A stretch of DNA of 64,000 nucleotides from Bradyrhizobium genosp. L (GTDB lineage: Bacteria; Pseudomonadota; Alphaproteobacteria; Rhizobiales; Xanthobacteraceae), in assembly GCF_015624485.1 (NCBI RefSeq), contig NZ_CP061378.1, positions 5,084,001-5,148,000 on the forward strand, in the 5' to 3' direction. The notes under the pieces are model-generated. The model was given only the letters and a program-made list of their open reading frames with translations. It made no database searches and was not told where the DNA came from. The stretch's first letter is position 1; every line of letters begins with the position of its first letter. Below are positions 19,369 through 28,617 of the stretch, piece after piece. A program made the position numbers and the translations under genes.

Positions 19369-22300
19369 ATGACCGATTTGAATTATTGGCGCGGCGAATT
19401 TCTTGCAAACACCACCACAAACGGAGATCAGCGCTTCGCCACCGTTGCGGAGCTTTCCGATGGCGGGTTCGTCGTCTCCTGGACCGACTACGGGGCCAAC
19501 GCCGGTGATACCGATCACACCGCCATTCGGATGCAAATCTACGATCCGAACGGCAGCAAATATGGCTCGGAAATTCTCGTCAACACGGCAACGGCAGGCG
19601 ACCAGCTCGACTCGCGGATCGTTCAGCTGAACAACGGCAACTTCGTCGTCGTCTGGGGAGATGGAAGCGACACCGGAGGCGACACCAGCGGAGCCTCGGT
19701 ACGCGGACAGATCTTCACGGCAGCAGGCGCGAAGGTCGGCGGCGAATTTCTCGTCAATTACCCGACCTTCGGAGATCAATACGATCCCGATGTCGTCGCA
19801 CGGCCGGACGGCGGATTTGCCGTCGTCTATCGCGACGACAATCTGGACTACAATGGAAGCACCTACGGCACGAGCCTCGTTGCCGCGTTTTTCGATGCCA
19901 ACGGGGTATCGACGAACACAAGCGGCTACTATCCCCTCAATGCCTCCAGCGGAACGAACCTCGATGCACATCAGGATGCGGTCGTCACGTCGCTGACCAA
20001 CGGCAACACGGTGATCGCATATACCGAGTCGAACCCGTCGCTTAGTGACGGCAGCGGCTCCGCGATCAAAGCGGTCATTCTCGACGGCACCAAGAACTAT
20101 CTGCAGACCACAGACGTCTACTTCACCGTCAACACGACGACCGCAGGGATCCAGAAGACGCCGGCGATCACCAGTCTGACGGGCGGCGGTTTCGTCGTCA
20201 CCTGGGTCGACGGCAGCGACACCGGCGGAGATACCGATTCATGGGCGATCCGCGGGCAAGTTTATGCCGCAGACGGCACCAAAGTCGGCGGCGAATTTCT
20301 CGCCAACACGACGACTGCGGGCGCCCAGATCAACCCGACCGTGACATCCACGTTGGATGGCGGTTTTCTGGTCTCGTGGGAGGACCACAGCCAGGATGCC
20401 ACGAACAGCGGCGACATCTTTGCGCAGCTGTTCGACGCCCATGGCGTCAAGGAGGGCATTGAATATCACCTGAATACCTTCACGGCCGGCGCGCAAGCCC
20501 TGCCCGACTCGGCGATGCTGGTCGACGGTCGCCTCGTCGTGGTGTGGGAAGACAGCAGTGGCGCCGGCGATCCGGGCAGCTATGGCATCCATCTGACGAT
20601 GCTGGACCCGCGCGACGGCGTCCAGACCGGTCCCGCGAAGATCAGCGCATTCGACGCCGGCACGACAGGCATCGACTTCATGGGGTCGATCACGTCAGTG
20701 CTGCAAAGCGCGACGTCATTCCAGGGACTTCAATCCTCGGTTTTCGAAGTGACCAGCGGCAGCAACGCGCTGTTCTTCTTCGGATACGGCATCAACTACG
20801 ACAACAATGGTGCTCCGACCAGCGGCACGGTCACCAATTTCGGATACTATGCCGGAACGACCGAGCTTTTCGTCGGCATGAACATGACGCTCAATGCCGT
20901 CGACGTTTACAACGCCGTCGCCGCGGCCGACGGCGGCAATACCGCACCGGTCACGGCGTTGCTCGATGGCTTTTCTTACAATCTCACCGGCGGCGCCGGC
21001 AACGACACGCTGGTCGGACACGGCGGCGACGACACATTCATCGGCGGCGCCGGAAATGACACCATCGTTGGCGGCGCCGGTAACGACACGGCCCAGTTCA
21101 GCGGAGCATGGCTCGACTACACGATCACCAAGAACGCCGACGGCAGCTACAAGCTCGTCGACCACCGCGCCGGCTCGCCCGACGGCACGGATACGGTCTC
21201 CGGCGTCGAGCAGTTCAAGTTCTCGAACCAAACCGTTGCGGCCGCGAACCTGCTGAATGCCGCACCGACCGACATCACACTCAGCAGTTCGGTGGTGGTC
21301 GACCATGCTCCTGCGGGAACGATCGTCGCCAATTTGAGCGCGACCGACCCGAATGCGATGGATGCGTTCACCTATTCGATCGTATCGGACCCTGCCGGCT
21401 ATTTCGTGATCTCCGGCAACGAGCTTGCGGTCAGGAGCGGCGCAACCGTCAGCATTTCAGCCGGCACCGTGAACGTCGGCATTCGCGTCACCGATGCTGC
21501 CGGCGCGACCTACACCGAGACGGACACGATCCAGGTCGTTCCCGCGATTCCGACGTCAGGCAGCGAGTTTCGTATCAACACGACGACGTCGAATTTTCAG
21601 GGCTCCGCCTTGACCACGACGTTGAGCAACGGCCAGATCGTCGTGATCTGGGAAGACTATAGCCGAACCGGAGGCGACACCAGCGGCGGCGCCGTCCGCG
21701 GGCAGGTCTTGAACTCCGATGGAACGAAGTCGGGCGCAGAATTCCTGGTCAATACCGTCACCGCCAACGATCAATACCCGCTCGGCGTGGCGGCACTCCC
21801 CGGCGGCAAATTCGCGGCCATTTTCACCAACGCAATTTCCGCCAATGAACAGGATATTCGCGGGCAGATCTTCAATGCCGACGGCACGAAATCCGGCAGC
21901 GAATTCATCGTCGACAGCCTGCCCGGCGGATATGTCTATGGCGGCCAGGTCTATGCGCTGAGCAACGGCACGTTTTTGGTTTCGTCCGAGCACGCCGCGT
22001 CGCCATTCACGATGAACGGTCAGGTCTTCAACGCGGACGGGACGAAATCGGGATCGCCAATTCCGCTGACGCCGTCAAGCAGCTACACCACGTTTACGTC
22101 GGCGCCGACGGCGAACGGTCTGCTGCAGTTGTGGACGCATCAAGGCGCCGAATCGCAAACCCAGGCCCACGTCTACGACTACCTGATCCAGGGACGCTAT
22201 CTCGACAATTCAGGCGTGCCAACCGGGGCGACCTTCCAGTTTCATGTGAACACGGGCGGCATCGTCAATCCAAGCGTCACGCAGCTCACAAACGGACAGG

Positions 22301-25300
22301 TTGTCGTTACATGGGATGACTACAATTATTCGCCGGCCGCGGGCAGCTCGAACGACACGATCAAGGCGCAGATCATCAATGCCGACGGCACCCTTGCAGG
22401 TCCGGAATTGAACGTCAGCACGGCCAACGTCGTCTTTCAGTCGTCTCCCGTCGTCACCGCGCTGTCCAATCAGGAATTCGTCGTCTCCTGGCTGGTTCCG
22501 AATGAATACAAGATTCATTCCCAACTGTTCGGCAATGACGGCACCAAGATCGGCTATGAGTCCTACCTTGGAATGATCACGGATTCCGGCGTGTCGTCGG
22601 CTGCCACGGCGGACGGGCGCTATCTCGTCACGTTTACCGAGCGCAATGCCGGGCTGGGCGACACCGACCAGGGCGCCGTCCACGGGCAATTCTACGACAT
22701 CCGGACCGCACCGATTACCGTCCAGGGCACCGCCGCGGACGATCACATCGTCGGGACGCCGTTTGCCGACACGATCGGCGGCGGAGCCGGGAGTGACACA
22801 CTGACCGGCGGCGCAGGTGCCGATACATTCGTGTTCGCGAGCGGCTACGGCGCGGACACAATCCTCGACTTCAAGCACGCCGAGGGCGATAAGATCGATG
22901 TTTCCGGTGTCGCCGGCATCTATTCGCTCGCAGATATCACCGCGCATGCCACCCAAAGCGGCGCGAACACCATCATCGACTTCGGCAATGGCGACACACT
23001 GACGCTGAACGGCGTGACGAAGACGAATCTCGTTGCGTCGGACTTCGTCTTCGCGGGTCCGCCCAATCAGGCGCCGAGCGCCGTTTCGCTGAGCAACACG
23101 ACACCCACGATCGCCGAAAATACGTCGACCGCGACCCACATCAAGGTTGCCGACATCACCATCACCGATGACGGCGTCGGAACGAACGTGCTCGGCCTCA
23201 CAGGTCAGGACGCCGGTTATTTCGAGATCGTCGGAAACGCGCTTTATATCAAGGCCGGAACCGTTCTCGATTACGAGACCAAGGCGAGCTATTCGGTTGC
23301 CGTCACCGTCGACGATGCTTCGGTCGGCGCCACCCCCGATGCGACCAGCTCCATCTATACGTTGCAACTGACGGACGTGAACGAGAAGCCGACGGCGGTG
23401 ACGCTGTCGAACGCGACGCCTGCCCTGGCCGAGAACACCTCGACAGCGACGCACATCAAGGTTGCCGATATCGCTGTCACAGACGACGCGCTTGGAACCA
23501 ACGTGCTCGGACTCACCGGCGCCGACGCGAACTATTTCGAGATCGTCGGAAACGCGCTGTACCTCAAGGCCGGCACCGTTCTCGACTACGAGACCAAGGC
23601 GAGCTACGCCGTTGCGGTCACCGTCGACGATGTCTCGGTTGGCACCACGCCGGATGCTACCAGCTCGATCTATACGCTGAACGTCACCGACGTGAATGAG
23701 AAGCCCACCGCGGTCACGCTGTCGAATGTGACGCCCTCGATCGCCGAAAACACGTCAACGGCCACGCATATCAAGGTTGCCGATATCGCTGTCACAGACG
23801 ACGCGCTTGGAACCAACGTGCTCGGCCTCACCGGCAGCGACGCGAACTATTTCGAGATCGTCGGCAACGCACTTTATATCAAGGCCGGCACCGTTCTCGA
23901 CTACGAGACCAAGGCGAGCTACGCCGTCGCGGTCACCGTCGACGATGCCTCGGTCGGCACCACGCCGGACGCCACCAGCTCGATCTATACGCTGAGCGTC
24001 ACTGACGTGAACGAGAAGCCCACCGCGGTGACGCTGTCGAATGCGACGCCGTCGCTGGCCGAAAACGCGTCAACGGCCACGCATATCAAGGTCGCCGACA
24101 TCTCGGTCACCGATGACGCGTTGGGGACCAACGTGCTCGGCCTCACCGGCAGCGACGCGAGTTATTTCGAGATCGTCGGCAACGCGCTTTATATCAAGGC
24201 CGGCACCGTTCTCGACTACGAGACCAAGGCGAGCTACGCCGTCGCAGTCACCGTCGATGATCCTTCCGTGGGCACCACGCCCGACGCCACCAGCTCCACC
24301 TACACACTGCAAGTCACGGACGTTAACGAAAAGCCGACGGCGGTGACGCTGTCGAATACGACGCCGTCGCTGGCCGAAAACACGTCAACCGCTACGCATA
24401 TCAAGGTCGCCGACATCTCCGTTACCGACGACGCGTTGGGCACCAACGTGCTCGGACTCACCGGCAGCGACGCGAGTTATTTCGAGATCGTCGGTAATGC
24501 GCTCTATATCAAGGCCGGAACCGTTCTCGATTACGAGACCAAGGCGAGCTATTCGGTTGCCGTCACCGTCGACGATGCTTCGGTCGGCGCCACCCCCGAT
24601 GCGACCAGCTCCATCTATACGTTGCAACTGACGGACGTGAACGAAAAGCCGACAGCGGTGACGCTGTCGAACGCGACGCCTGCCCTGGCCGAGAACACCT
24701 CGACAGCGACGCACATCAAGGTTGCCGATATCGCCGTCACAGACGACGCGCTCGGAACCAACGTGCTCGGACTCACCGGCGCCGACGCGAACTATTTCGA
24801 GATCGTCGGCAACGCGCTGTACCTCAAGGCCGGAACCGTTCTCGACTACGAGACCAAGGCGAGCTACGCCGTTGCGGTCACTGTCGACGATGTCTCGGTC
24901 GGCACCACGCCGGACGCCACAAGCTCGATCTATACGCTGAGCGTCACTGACGTGAACGAGAAGCCCACCGCGGTCACGCTGTCGAATGCGACGCCGTCGA
25001 TCGCCGAAAACTCGTCAACCGCCACGCATATCAAGGTCGCCGACATCTCGGTCACCGATGACGCGTTGGGAACCAACGTGCTCGGCCTCACCGGCGGCGA
25101 CGCGAGCTATTTCGAGATCGTCGGCAACGCGCTCTATATCAAGGCCGGAACCGTTCTCGATTACGAGACCAAGGCGAGCTACGCCGTCGCAGTCACCGTC
25201 GATGATCCTTCCGTGGGCACCACGCCCGACGCCACCAGCTCCACCTACACGCTGCAAGTCACGGACGTTAACGAAAAGCCGACGGCGGTGACGCTGTCGA

Positions 25301-26790
25301 ATACGACGCCGTCGCTGGCCGAAAACACGTCAACCGCTACGCATATCAAGGTCGCCGACATCTCCGTTACCGACGACGCGTTGGGCACTGACGTCCTGGG
25401 ACTCACCGGCAGCGACGCGAGTTATTTCGAGATCGTCGGGAACGCGCTTTATATCAAGGCTGGAACGGTTCTCGACTTCGAGACCAAGGCCAGTTATGCG
25501 GTTGCCGTCACGGTCGACGATGTCTCGGTGGGCACCACGCCCGATGCCACCAGTTCGGTCTACACGTTGCATCTGACCGATGTGAACGAGAAGCCGACCG
25601 CGGTGACGCTGTCGAACACGACGCCTTCGCTCGTCGACAGCACCTCGACCGCCACTCACATCAAGGTAGCCGACATCGCCGTCACCGATGACGCGCTTGG
25701 GACCAACGTGCTCGGTCTCACCGGGGCCGACGCCAGTTATTTCGAGATCGTCGGAACGGCGCTCTATCTCAAAGCCGGCACGACCTTGAATGCGGCGACG
25801 AAGGACAGCTACGCGGTCGCGGTGACCGTGGACGATGCTTCGGTCGGCACCACGCCTGACGCGACCAGCTCGGTTTTCACGCTGCATGTCACGCATCCAC
25901 GCGTGTCGATCAACGATTTCAATGCGGACGGCCATAGCGATCTGGTCTGGCACAGCGACGACGGCGCCGCTTCCATCTGGAACAGCGGCCAGATCGCCAG
26001 CGCGCATCTGATCGCGGCAGCCGGTGTGGTGCCCGCGAGTTGGAATATCGTCGGCAAGGGCGACTTCGACGGCAACGGACACAGCGATCTGCTCTGGCAG
26101 AACAGCAACGGCGCCGTTTCGATCTGGGGCAATGGCGACATCAGCAACGCCCATGTCATTGCGCAGGCGGGCGCGGTGCCGTCGAGCTGGCACATCGCCG
26201 GCGTCGCGGATTTCGACGGGAATCTCAAGGACGACATCCTGTGGTGGAACGACAATGGCGCCGTGTCGATCTGGAACAATGGGGACATCAACCAGGCGCA
26301 TGTCGTTGCACCGGCGGGAGCCGTTCCCGCCGGCTGGCACGTCGCCGGCACGGGTGACTTCGATGCCGACGGCAAAGCCGATATCCTCTGGCGCAACGAC
26401 AACGGCGCACTATCGATCTGGGATGGCGGCCAGATCGGAAGCGCCCACATCGTCGCGGCGGCAGGCGTAGTGCCGACGGACTGGCACGTGGTCGGTACCG
26501 GCGATTTCGATGGGAATGGCCACACCGACATTCTCTGGCAGAACGACAACGGTGCCGTTTCGATCTGGGATAACGGTACGATCGCCGGCGCTCATGTCAT
26601 TGCCGCAGCCGGCACCGTCGCCACCAGTTGGCATGTCGCAGGCACCGGCGATTTCGACGGCAACGGCCACAGCGATATCGTTTGGCGCAACGATAACGGC
26701 ATGGCATCGATCTGGGACAACGGAAACCTGGCCAACGCGCACATCATCGCGGCGGCGGGGGCTGTTCCTGCGGGGTGGCACATCGTCTAG
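19369..26790 (+). CDS. Giant secreted repeat protein: RTX calcium-binding, cadherin-like and FG-GAP repeats
   Basis: 2473 residues, no N-terminal signal peptide, acidic and apparently poor in cysteine, as expected of type I secretion substrates. Order: about 500 residues of 58-residue beta repeats (LANTTTNGDQ..., LVNTATAGDQ..., LVNYPTFGDQ...); an RTX block near residues 540-575 (GGAGNDTLVGHGGDDTF); a cadherin-like domain; more beta repeats; a second RTX block near 1118-1155 (GGAGSDTLTGGAGADTFVF); nine 105-residue cadherin-like repeats; and six 49-residue FG-GAP/VCBS repeats (DFDGNGHSDLLW) with calcium-type DxDxNG loops. Likely a surface adhesin or biofilm protein. No type I ABC, membrane-fusion or TolC gene adjoins it. 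The start has only a weak ribosome-binding site. Confidence 0.85.
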   Translation: MTDLNYWRGEFLANTTTNGDQRFATVAELSDGGFVVSWTDYGANAGDTDHTAIRMQIYDPNGSKYGSEILVNTATAGDQLDSRIVQLNNGNFVVVWGDGSDTGGDTSGASVRGQIFTAAGAKVGGEFLVNYPTFGDQYDPDVVARPDGGFAVVYRDDNLDYNGSTYGTSLVAAFFDANGVSTNTSGYYPLNASSGTNLDAHQDAVVTSLTNGNTVIAYTESNPSLSDGSGSAIKAVILDGTKNYLQTTDVYFTVNTTTAGIQKTPAITSLTGGGFVVTWVDGSDTGGDTDSWAIRGQVYAADGTKVGGEFLANTTTAGAQINPTVTSTLDGGFLVSWEDHSQDATNSGDIFAQLFDAHGVKEGIEYHLNTFTAGAQALPDSAMLVDGRLVVVWEDSSGAGDPGSYGIHLTMLDPRDGVQTGPAKISAFDAGTTGIDFMGSITSVLQSATSFQGLQSSVFEVTSGSNALFFFGYGINYDNNGAPTSGTVTNFGYYAGTTELFVGMNMTLNAVDVYNAVAAADGGNTAPVTALLDGFSYNLTGGAGNDTLVGHGGDDTFIGGAGNDTIVGGAGNDTAQFSGAWLDYTITKNADGSYKLVDHRAGSPDGTDTVSGVEQFKFSNQTVAAANLLNAAPTDITLSSSVVVDHAPAGTIVANLSATDPNAMDAFTYSIVSDPAGYFVISGNELAVRSGATVSISAGTVNVGIRVTDAAGATYTETDTIQVVPAIPTSGSEFRINTTTSNFQGSALTTTLSNGQIVVIWEDYSRTGGDTSGGAVRGQVLNSDGTKSGAEFLVNTVTANDQYPLGVAALPGGKFAAIFTNAISANEQDIRGQIFNADGTKSGSEFIVDSLPGGYVYGGQVYALSNGTFLVSSEHAASPFTMNGQVFNADGTKSGSPIPLTPSSSYTTFTSAPTANGLLQLWTHQGAESQTQAHVYDYLIQGRYLDNSGVPTGATFQFHVNTGGIVNPSVTQLTNGQVVVTWDDYNYSPAAGSSNDTIKAQIINADGTLAGPELNVSTANVVFQSSPVVTALSNQEFVVSWLVPNEYKIHSQLFGNDGTKIGYESYLGMITDSGVSSAATADGRYLVTFTERNAGLGDTDQGAVHGQFYDIRTAPITVQGTAADDHIVGTPFADTIGGGAGSDTLTGGAGADTFVFASGYGADTILDFKHAEGDKIDVSGVAGIYSLADITAHATQSGANTIIDFGNGDTLTLNGVTKTNLVASDFVFAGPPNQAPSAVSLSNTTPTIAENTSTATHIKVADITITDDGVGTNVLGLTGQDAGYFEIVGNALYIKAGTVLDYETKASYSVAVTVDDASVGATPDATSSIYTLQLTDVNEKPTAVTLSNATPALAENTSTATHIKVADIAVTDDALGTNVLGLTGADANYFEIVGNALYLKAGTVLDYETKASYAVAVTVDDVSVGTTPDATSSIYTLNVTDVNEKPTAVTLSNVTPSIAENTSTATHIKVADIAVTDDALGTNVLGLTGSDANYFEIVGNALYIKAGTVLDYETKASYAVAVTVDDASVGTTPDATSSIYTLSVTDVNEKPTAVTLSNATPSLAENASTATHIKVADISVTDDALGTNVLGLTGSDASYFEIVGNALYIKAGTVLDYETKASYAVAVTVDDPSVGTTPDATSSTYTLQVTDVNEKPTAVTLSNTTPSLAENTSTATHIKVADISVTDDALGTNVLGLTGSDASYFEIVGNALYIKAGTVLDYETKASYSVAVTVDDASVGATPDATSSIYTLQLTDVNEKPTAVTLSNATPALAENTSTATHIKVADIAVTDDALGTNVLGLTGADANYFEIVGNALYLKAGTVLDYETKASYAVAVTVDDVSVGTTPDATSSIYTLSVTDVNEKPTAVTLSNATPSIAENSSTATHIKVADISVTDDALGTNVLGLTGGDASYFEIVGNALYIKAGTVLDYETKASYAVAVTVDDPSVGTTPDATSSTYTLQVTDVNEKPTAVTLSNTTPSLAENTSTATHIKVADISVTDDALGTDVLGLTGSDASYFEIVGNALYIKAGTVLDFETKASYAVAVTVDDVSVGTTPDATSSVYTLHLTDVNEKPTAVTLSNTTPSLVDSTSTATHIKVADIAVTDDALGTNVLGLTGADASYFEIVGTALYLKAGTTLNAATKDSYAVAVTVDDASVGTTPDATSSVFTLHVTHPRVSINDFNADGHSDLVWHSDDGAASIWNSGQIASAHLIAAAGVVPASWNIVGKGDFDGNGHSDLLWQNSNGAVSIWGNGDISNAHVIAQAGAVPSSWHIAGVADFDGNLKDDILWWNDNGAVSIWNNGDINQAHVVAPAGAVPAGWHVAGTGDFDADGKADILWRNDNGALSIWDGGQIGSAHIVAAAGVVPTDWHVVGTGDFDGNGHTDILWQNDNGAVSIWDNGTIAGAHVIAAAGTVATSWHVAGTGDFDGNGHSDIVWRNDNGMASIWDNGNLANAHIIAAAGAVPAGWHIV
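23083..25917 (+). repeat. Nine tandem 315-base (105-residue) cadherin-like repeats
   Basis: Units recur every 315 bases and carry TLSNATP, ENTSTATHIKVADI, VTDDALGTNVLGLTG, YFEIVGNALYIKAGT, LDYETKASYAVAVTVDD and TDVNEKPTAV. Units 1-2 are almost base-identical to units 5-6 (offset 1260), and the unit 4/5 junction to the 7/8 junction (offset 945). The ninth unit is degenerate (SLVDSTST, NAATKDSY). Confidence 0.93.
25915..26790 (+). repeat. Six tandem 147-base (49-residue) FG-GAP/VCBS repeats
   Basis: Each unit opens DFDGNGHSDLLW or a variant, followed by NDNGAVSIWDNG and AHVIAAAGAVP-x-WHVAGTG. The DxDxNGxxD loop is the calcium-binding element of FG-GAP/VCBS blades. The last unit stops short at WHIV, which is the C-terminus. 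The number of blades approximates one beta-propeller. Confidence 0.88.
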
Positions 26791-26860
26791 GCGAGCCGCT
26801 TATCCACCAATTGCAGGTTGGCGCGTCCCTAACGAACTCTCGGTCGACGCGCCCGGACCG

Positions 26861-27733
26861 TCACTGCCGCCGTCGCGGCCCCGGAGCGGCGGGGGCCTGG
26901 GCTGGCGCGGGCTCCGGTGTGCTGTTGTTGCTGCCGCCGAAGATCACCCGGCTCGGATTGCGGTCGAAATTGTTGACGGCGCGGCTGATGTCGCCGAGCG
27001 TCCTGCGACCGTCGGTGATCAGCAGGTTGGAGCGCTTGTCGAGATCCTCGGCCAGCTCGCGGATCGACTTCACCATCAGGTTGAGCTCGCTGCCATTGCT
27101 GCCGCCGGCGATCGCGTTCAGCCCGAGCATCAGATTGTCGGCCTTGCCCATCACGCCGTCGACCTTGAGCATGACCCCGTCGATCTTCTCGGAGTTGCGC
27201 GCCAAGGCCTGGGTGAAGGTCTCGAGGTTCTTCAGCGAGTTCTTCACCGACTGCTGGTTGTCGGCGACGATGCGGTTGACGTTCTGCAGGGTGGCGCGGA
27301 TCGCCTCGGTGACGTCCTGCAGCGCGTTCGGGTCGGCGGTCAGGACCGGGATGCCGTCCTCATCGAGCGGCACCGGCGGGGCGGCCTCCTCGCCGCCCTT
27401 GAGCGAGATCGCGGCGACGCCGGTGAGGCCCTGGAATTCGAGGCCGACCACGGTGTCCTTGCGCAGCGGCGCGTTGTTCTCGATCATCGCCAGCGCGACC
27501 ACGCGCCTGGGGTTGTCGAGCTTGACCGAGACGACTTCCCCTATCCGAATACCGTTGAAATTGACGTTGCCACCGTTGCGCAGGCCCGACGCCGGGCCCT
27601 CGAAGATCACCCGCAGCGGGCTGCGCTGCTTGGTGGTGTGCAGGCTCTGAAACCACAGCACGAAGCCGAACGCCGCGGCGATCACCGCCAGCGTGAAGGC
27701 TCCGATCAGGACGTAGTTCGCCCGCGTCTCCAT
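26861..27733 (-). CDS. MCE/MlaD family substrate-binding protein of a lipid ABC transporter
   Basis: 290 residues. One N-terminal membrane helix (YVLIGAFTLAVIAAAFGFVLW) anchors it. The MCE domain follows: LRVIFEGPASGLRNGGNVNF, NGIRIGEVVSVKLD and LEFQGLTGVAAISLKGG. A long helical region then a Pro/Ala tail finish the protein. MCE proteins form hexamers in the periplasm that carry phospholipids or hydrophobic compounds. It is the last gene of a three-gene unit after the permease and ATPase. GGGAG lies 6 bases before the ATG. No MlaC- or ABC_trans_aux-type gene follows. Confidence 0.92.
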   Translation of the reverse strand: METRANYVLIGAFTLAVIAAAFGFVLWFQSLHTTKQRSPLRVIFEGPASGLRNGGNVNFNGIRIGEVVSVKLDNPRRVVALAMIENNAPLRKDTVVGLEFQGLTGVAAISLKGGEEAAPPVPLDEDGIPVLTADPNALQDVTEAIRATLQNVNRIVADNQQSVKNSLKNLETFTQALARNSEKIDGVMLKVDGVMGKADNLMLGLNAIAGGSNGSELNLMVKSIRELAEDLDKRSNLLITDGRRTLGDISRAVNNFDRNPSRVIFGGSNNSTPEPAPAQAPAAPGPRRRQ

Positions 27734-27841
27734 CGATTACTCCCAGGCCCTCGCGCAGCTCGGCTGCATCAGGGCCCGTCGAACTCCCGGTTGGCGCATG
27801 ATTTCGTCCGGAAACCGGTCTCCAAGGTTCAGGATCATGCG

Positions 27842-28615
27842 CTAGGCCACAACGGCGCGGGCGCGCTTGCCGTTGAAATATTGCTGCAGCCAAGGATGCT
27901 GCGATGCCTTCATGTCGGCGATCGATCCTGCAGCAATGATCTTACCGTTCCCTAAAACGGCGATACGGTCGCACGCGGTATAAAGGCTGTCGAGGTCGTG
28001 GGTTACCATGAAAACGGTCAGCCCCAAAGTGCGCTGCAGGGTGCGCACCAGCTCGTCGAAGTCGCCGGCGCCGATCGGATCGAGGCCCGAGGTCGGCTCG
28101 TCGAGGAACACGAGCTCGGGATCGAGCGCGAGCGCGCGCGCCAGCGCGACGCGCTTGATCATGCCGCCCGACAGCTCCGACGGATAGCGATCGGCGACCT
28201 CCGGCTTCAGGCCGACCATCACGAGCTTCGCCACCATGATCTCGTCCATCAACCGCTGCGAGACCCTTAAGTATTCGCGCACCGGAAACTGGATGTTCTG
28301 CCGCACCGTGAGCGAGGAGAACAGCGCGCCTTGCTGGAACAGGATGCCCCAGCGCCGTTCGACGCCGCGGCGCTGCGAGGAGCTCGCGGCATCGAGATCG
28401 ACGCCGAACACCTCGATGCGGCCGGCGACCTTCGGCACCAGCCCGATGATGGTGCGCGTCAGGACCGACTTGCCGGCGCCGGACGGGCCGACGAAGCCGA
28501 GGATCTCGCCGCGCTTGACGTCGAGGTTGAGACCGTCGAGCACCCGCGTCTTGCCGAACTGCACGGTGACATCGCGGACCCGGATGATGGCGTCGACCTC
28601 TTGCTGTTCCGCCAT
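27842..28615 (-). CDS. MlaF-like ABC transporter ATPase
   Basis: About 257 residues. Complete nucleotide-binding domain: Walker A GPSGAGKS, Q-loop FQQGALFSSLTV, signature LSGGMIKRVALAR, Walker B LVFLDEPTSGLDP and switch His in VTHDLDS. The signature and the ALFSSLTVRQN segment are typical of the MlaF/Ttg2A group. It powers lipid movement by the neighbouring permease and MCE protein. Two starts are close: GTG at 28621, overlapping the permease stop by four bases, or ATG at 28615. Either means translational coupling with the permease. Confidence 0.94.
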   Translation of the reverse strand: MAEQQEVDAIIRVRDVTVQFGKTRVLDGLNLDVKRGEILGFVGPSGAGKSVLTRTIIGLVPKVAGRIEVFGVDLDAASSSQRRGVERRWGILFQQGALFSSLTVRQNIQFPVREYLRVSQRLMDEIMVAKLVMVGLKPEVADRYPSELSGGMIKRVALARALALDPELVFLDEPTSGLDPIGAGDFDELVRTLQRTLGLTVFMVTHDLDSLYTACDRIAVLGNGKIIAAGSIADMKASQHPWLQQYFNGKRARAVVA

Positions 28616-28617
28616 GG

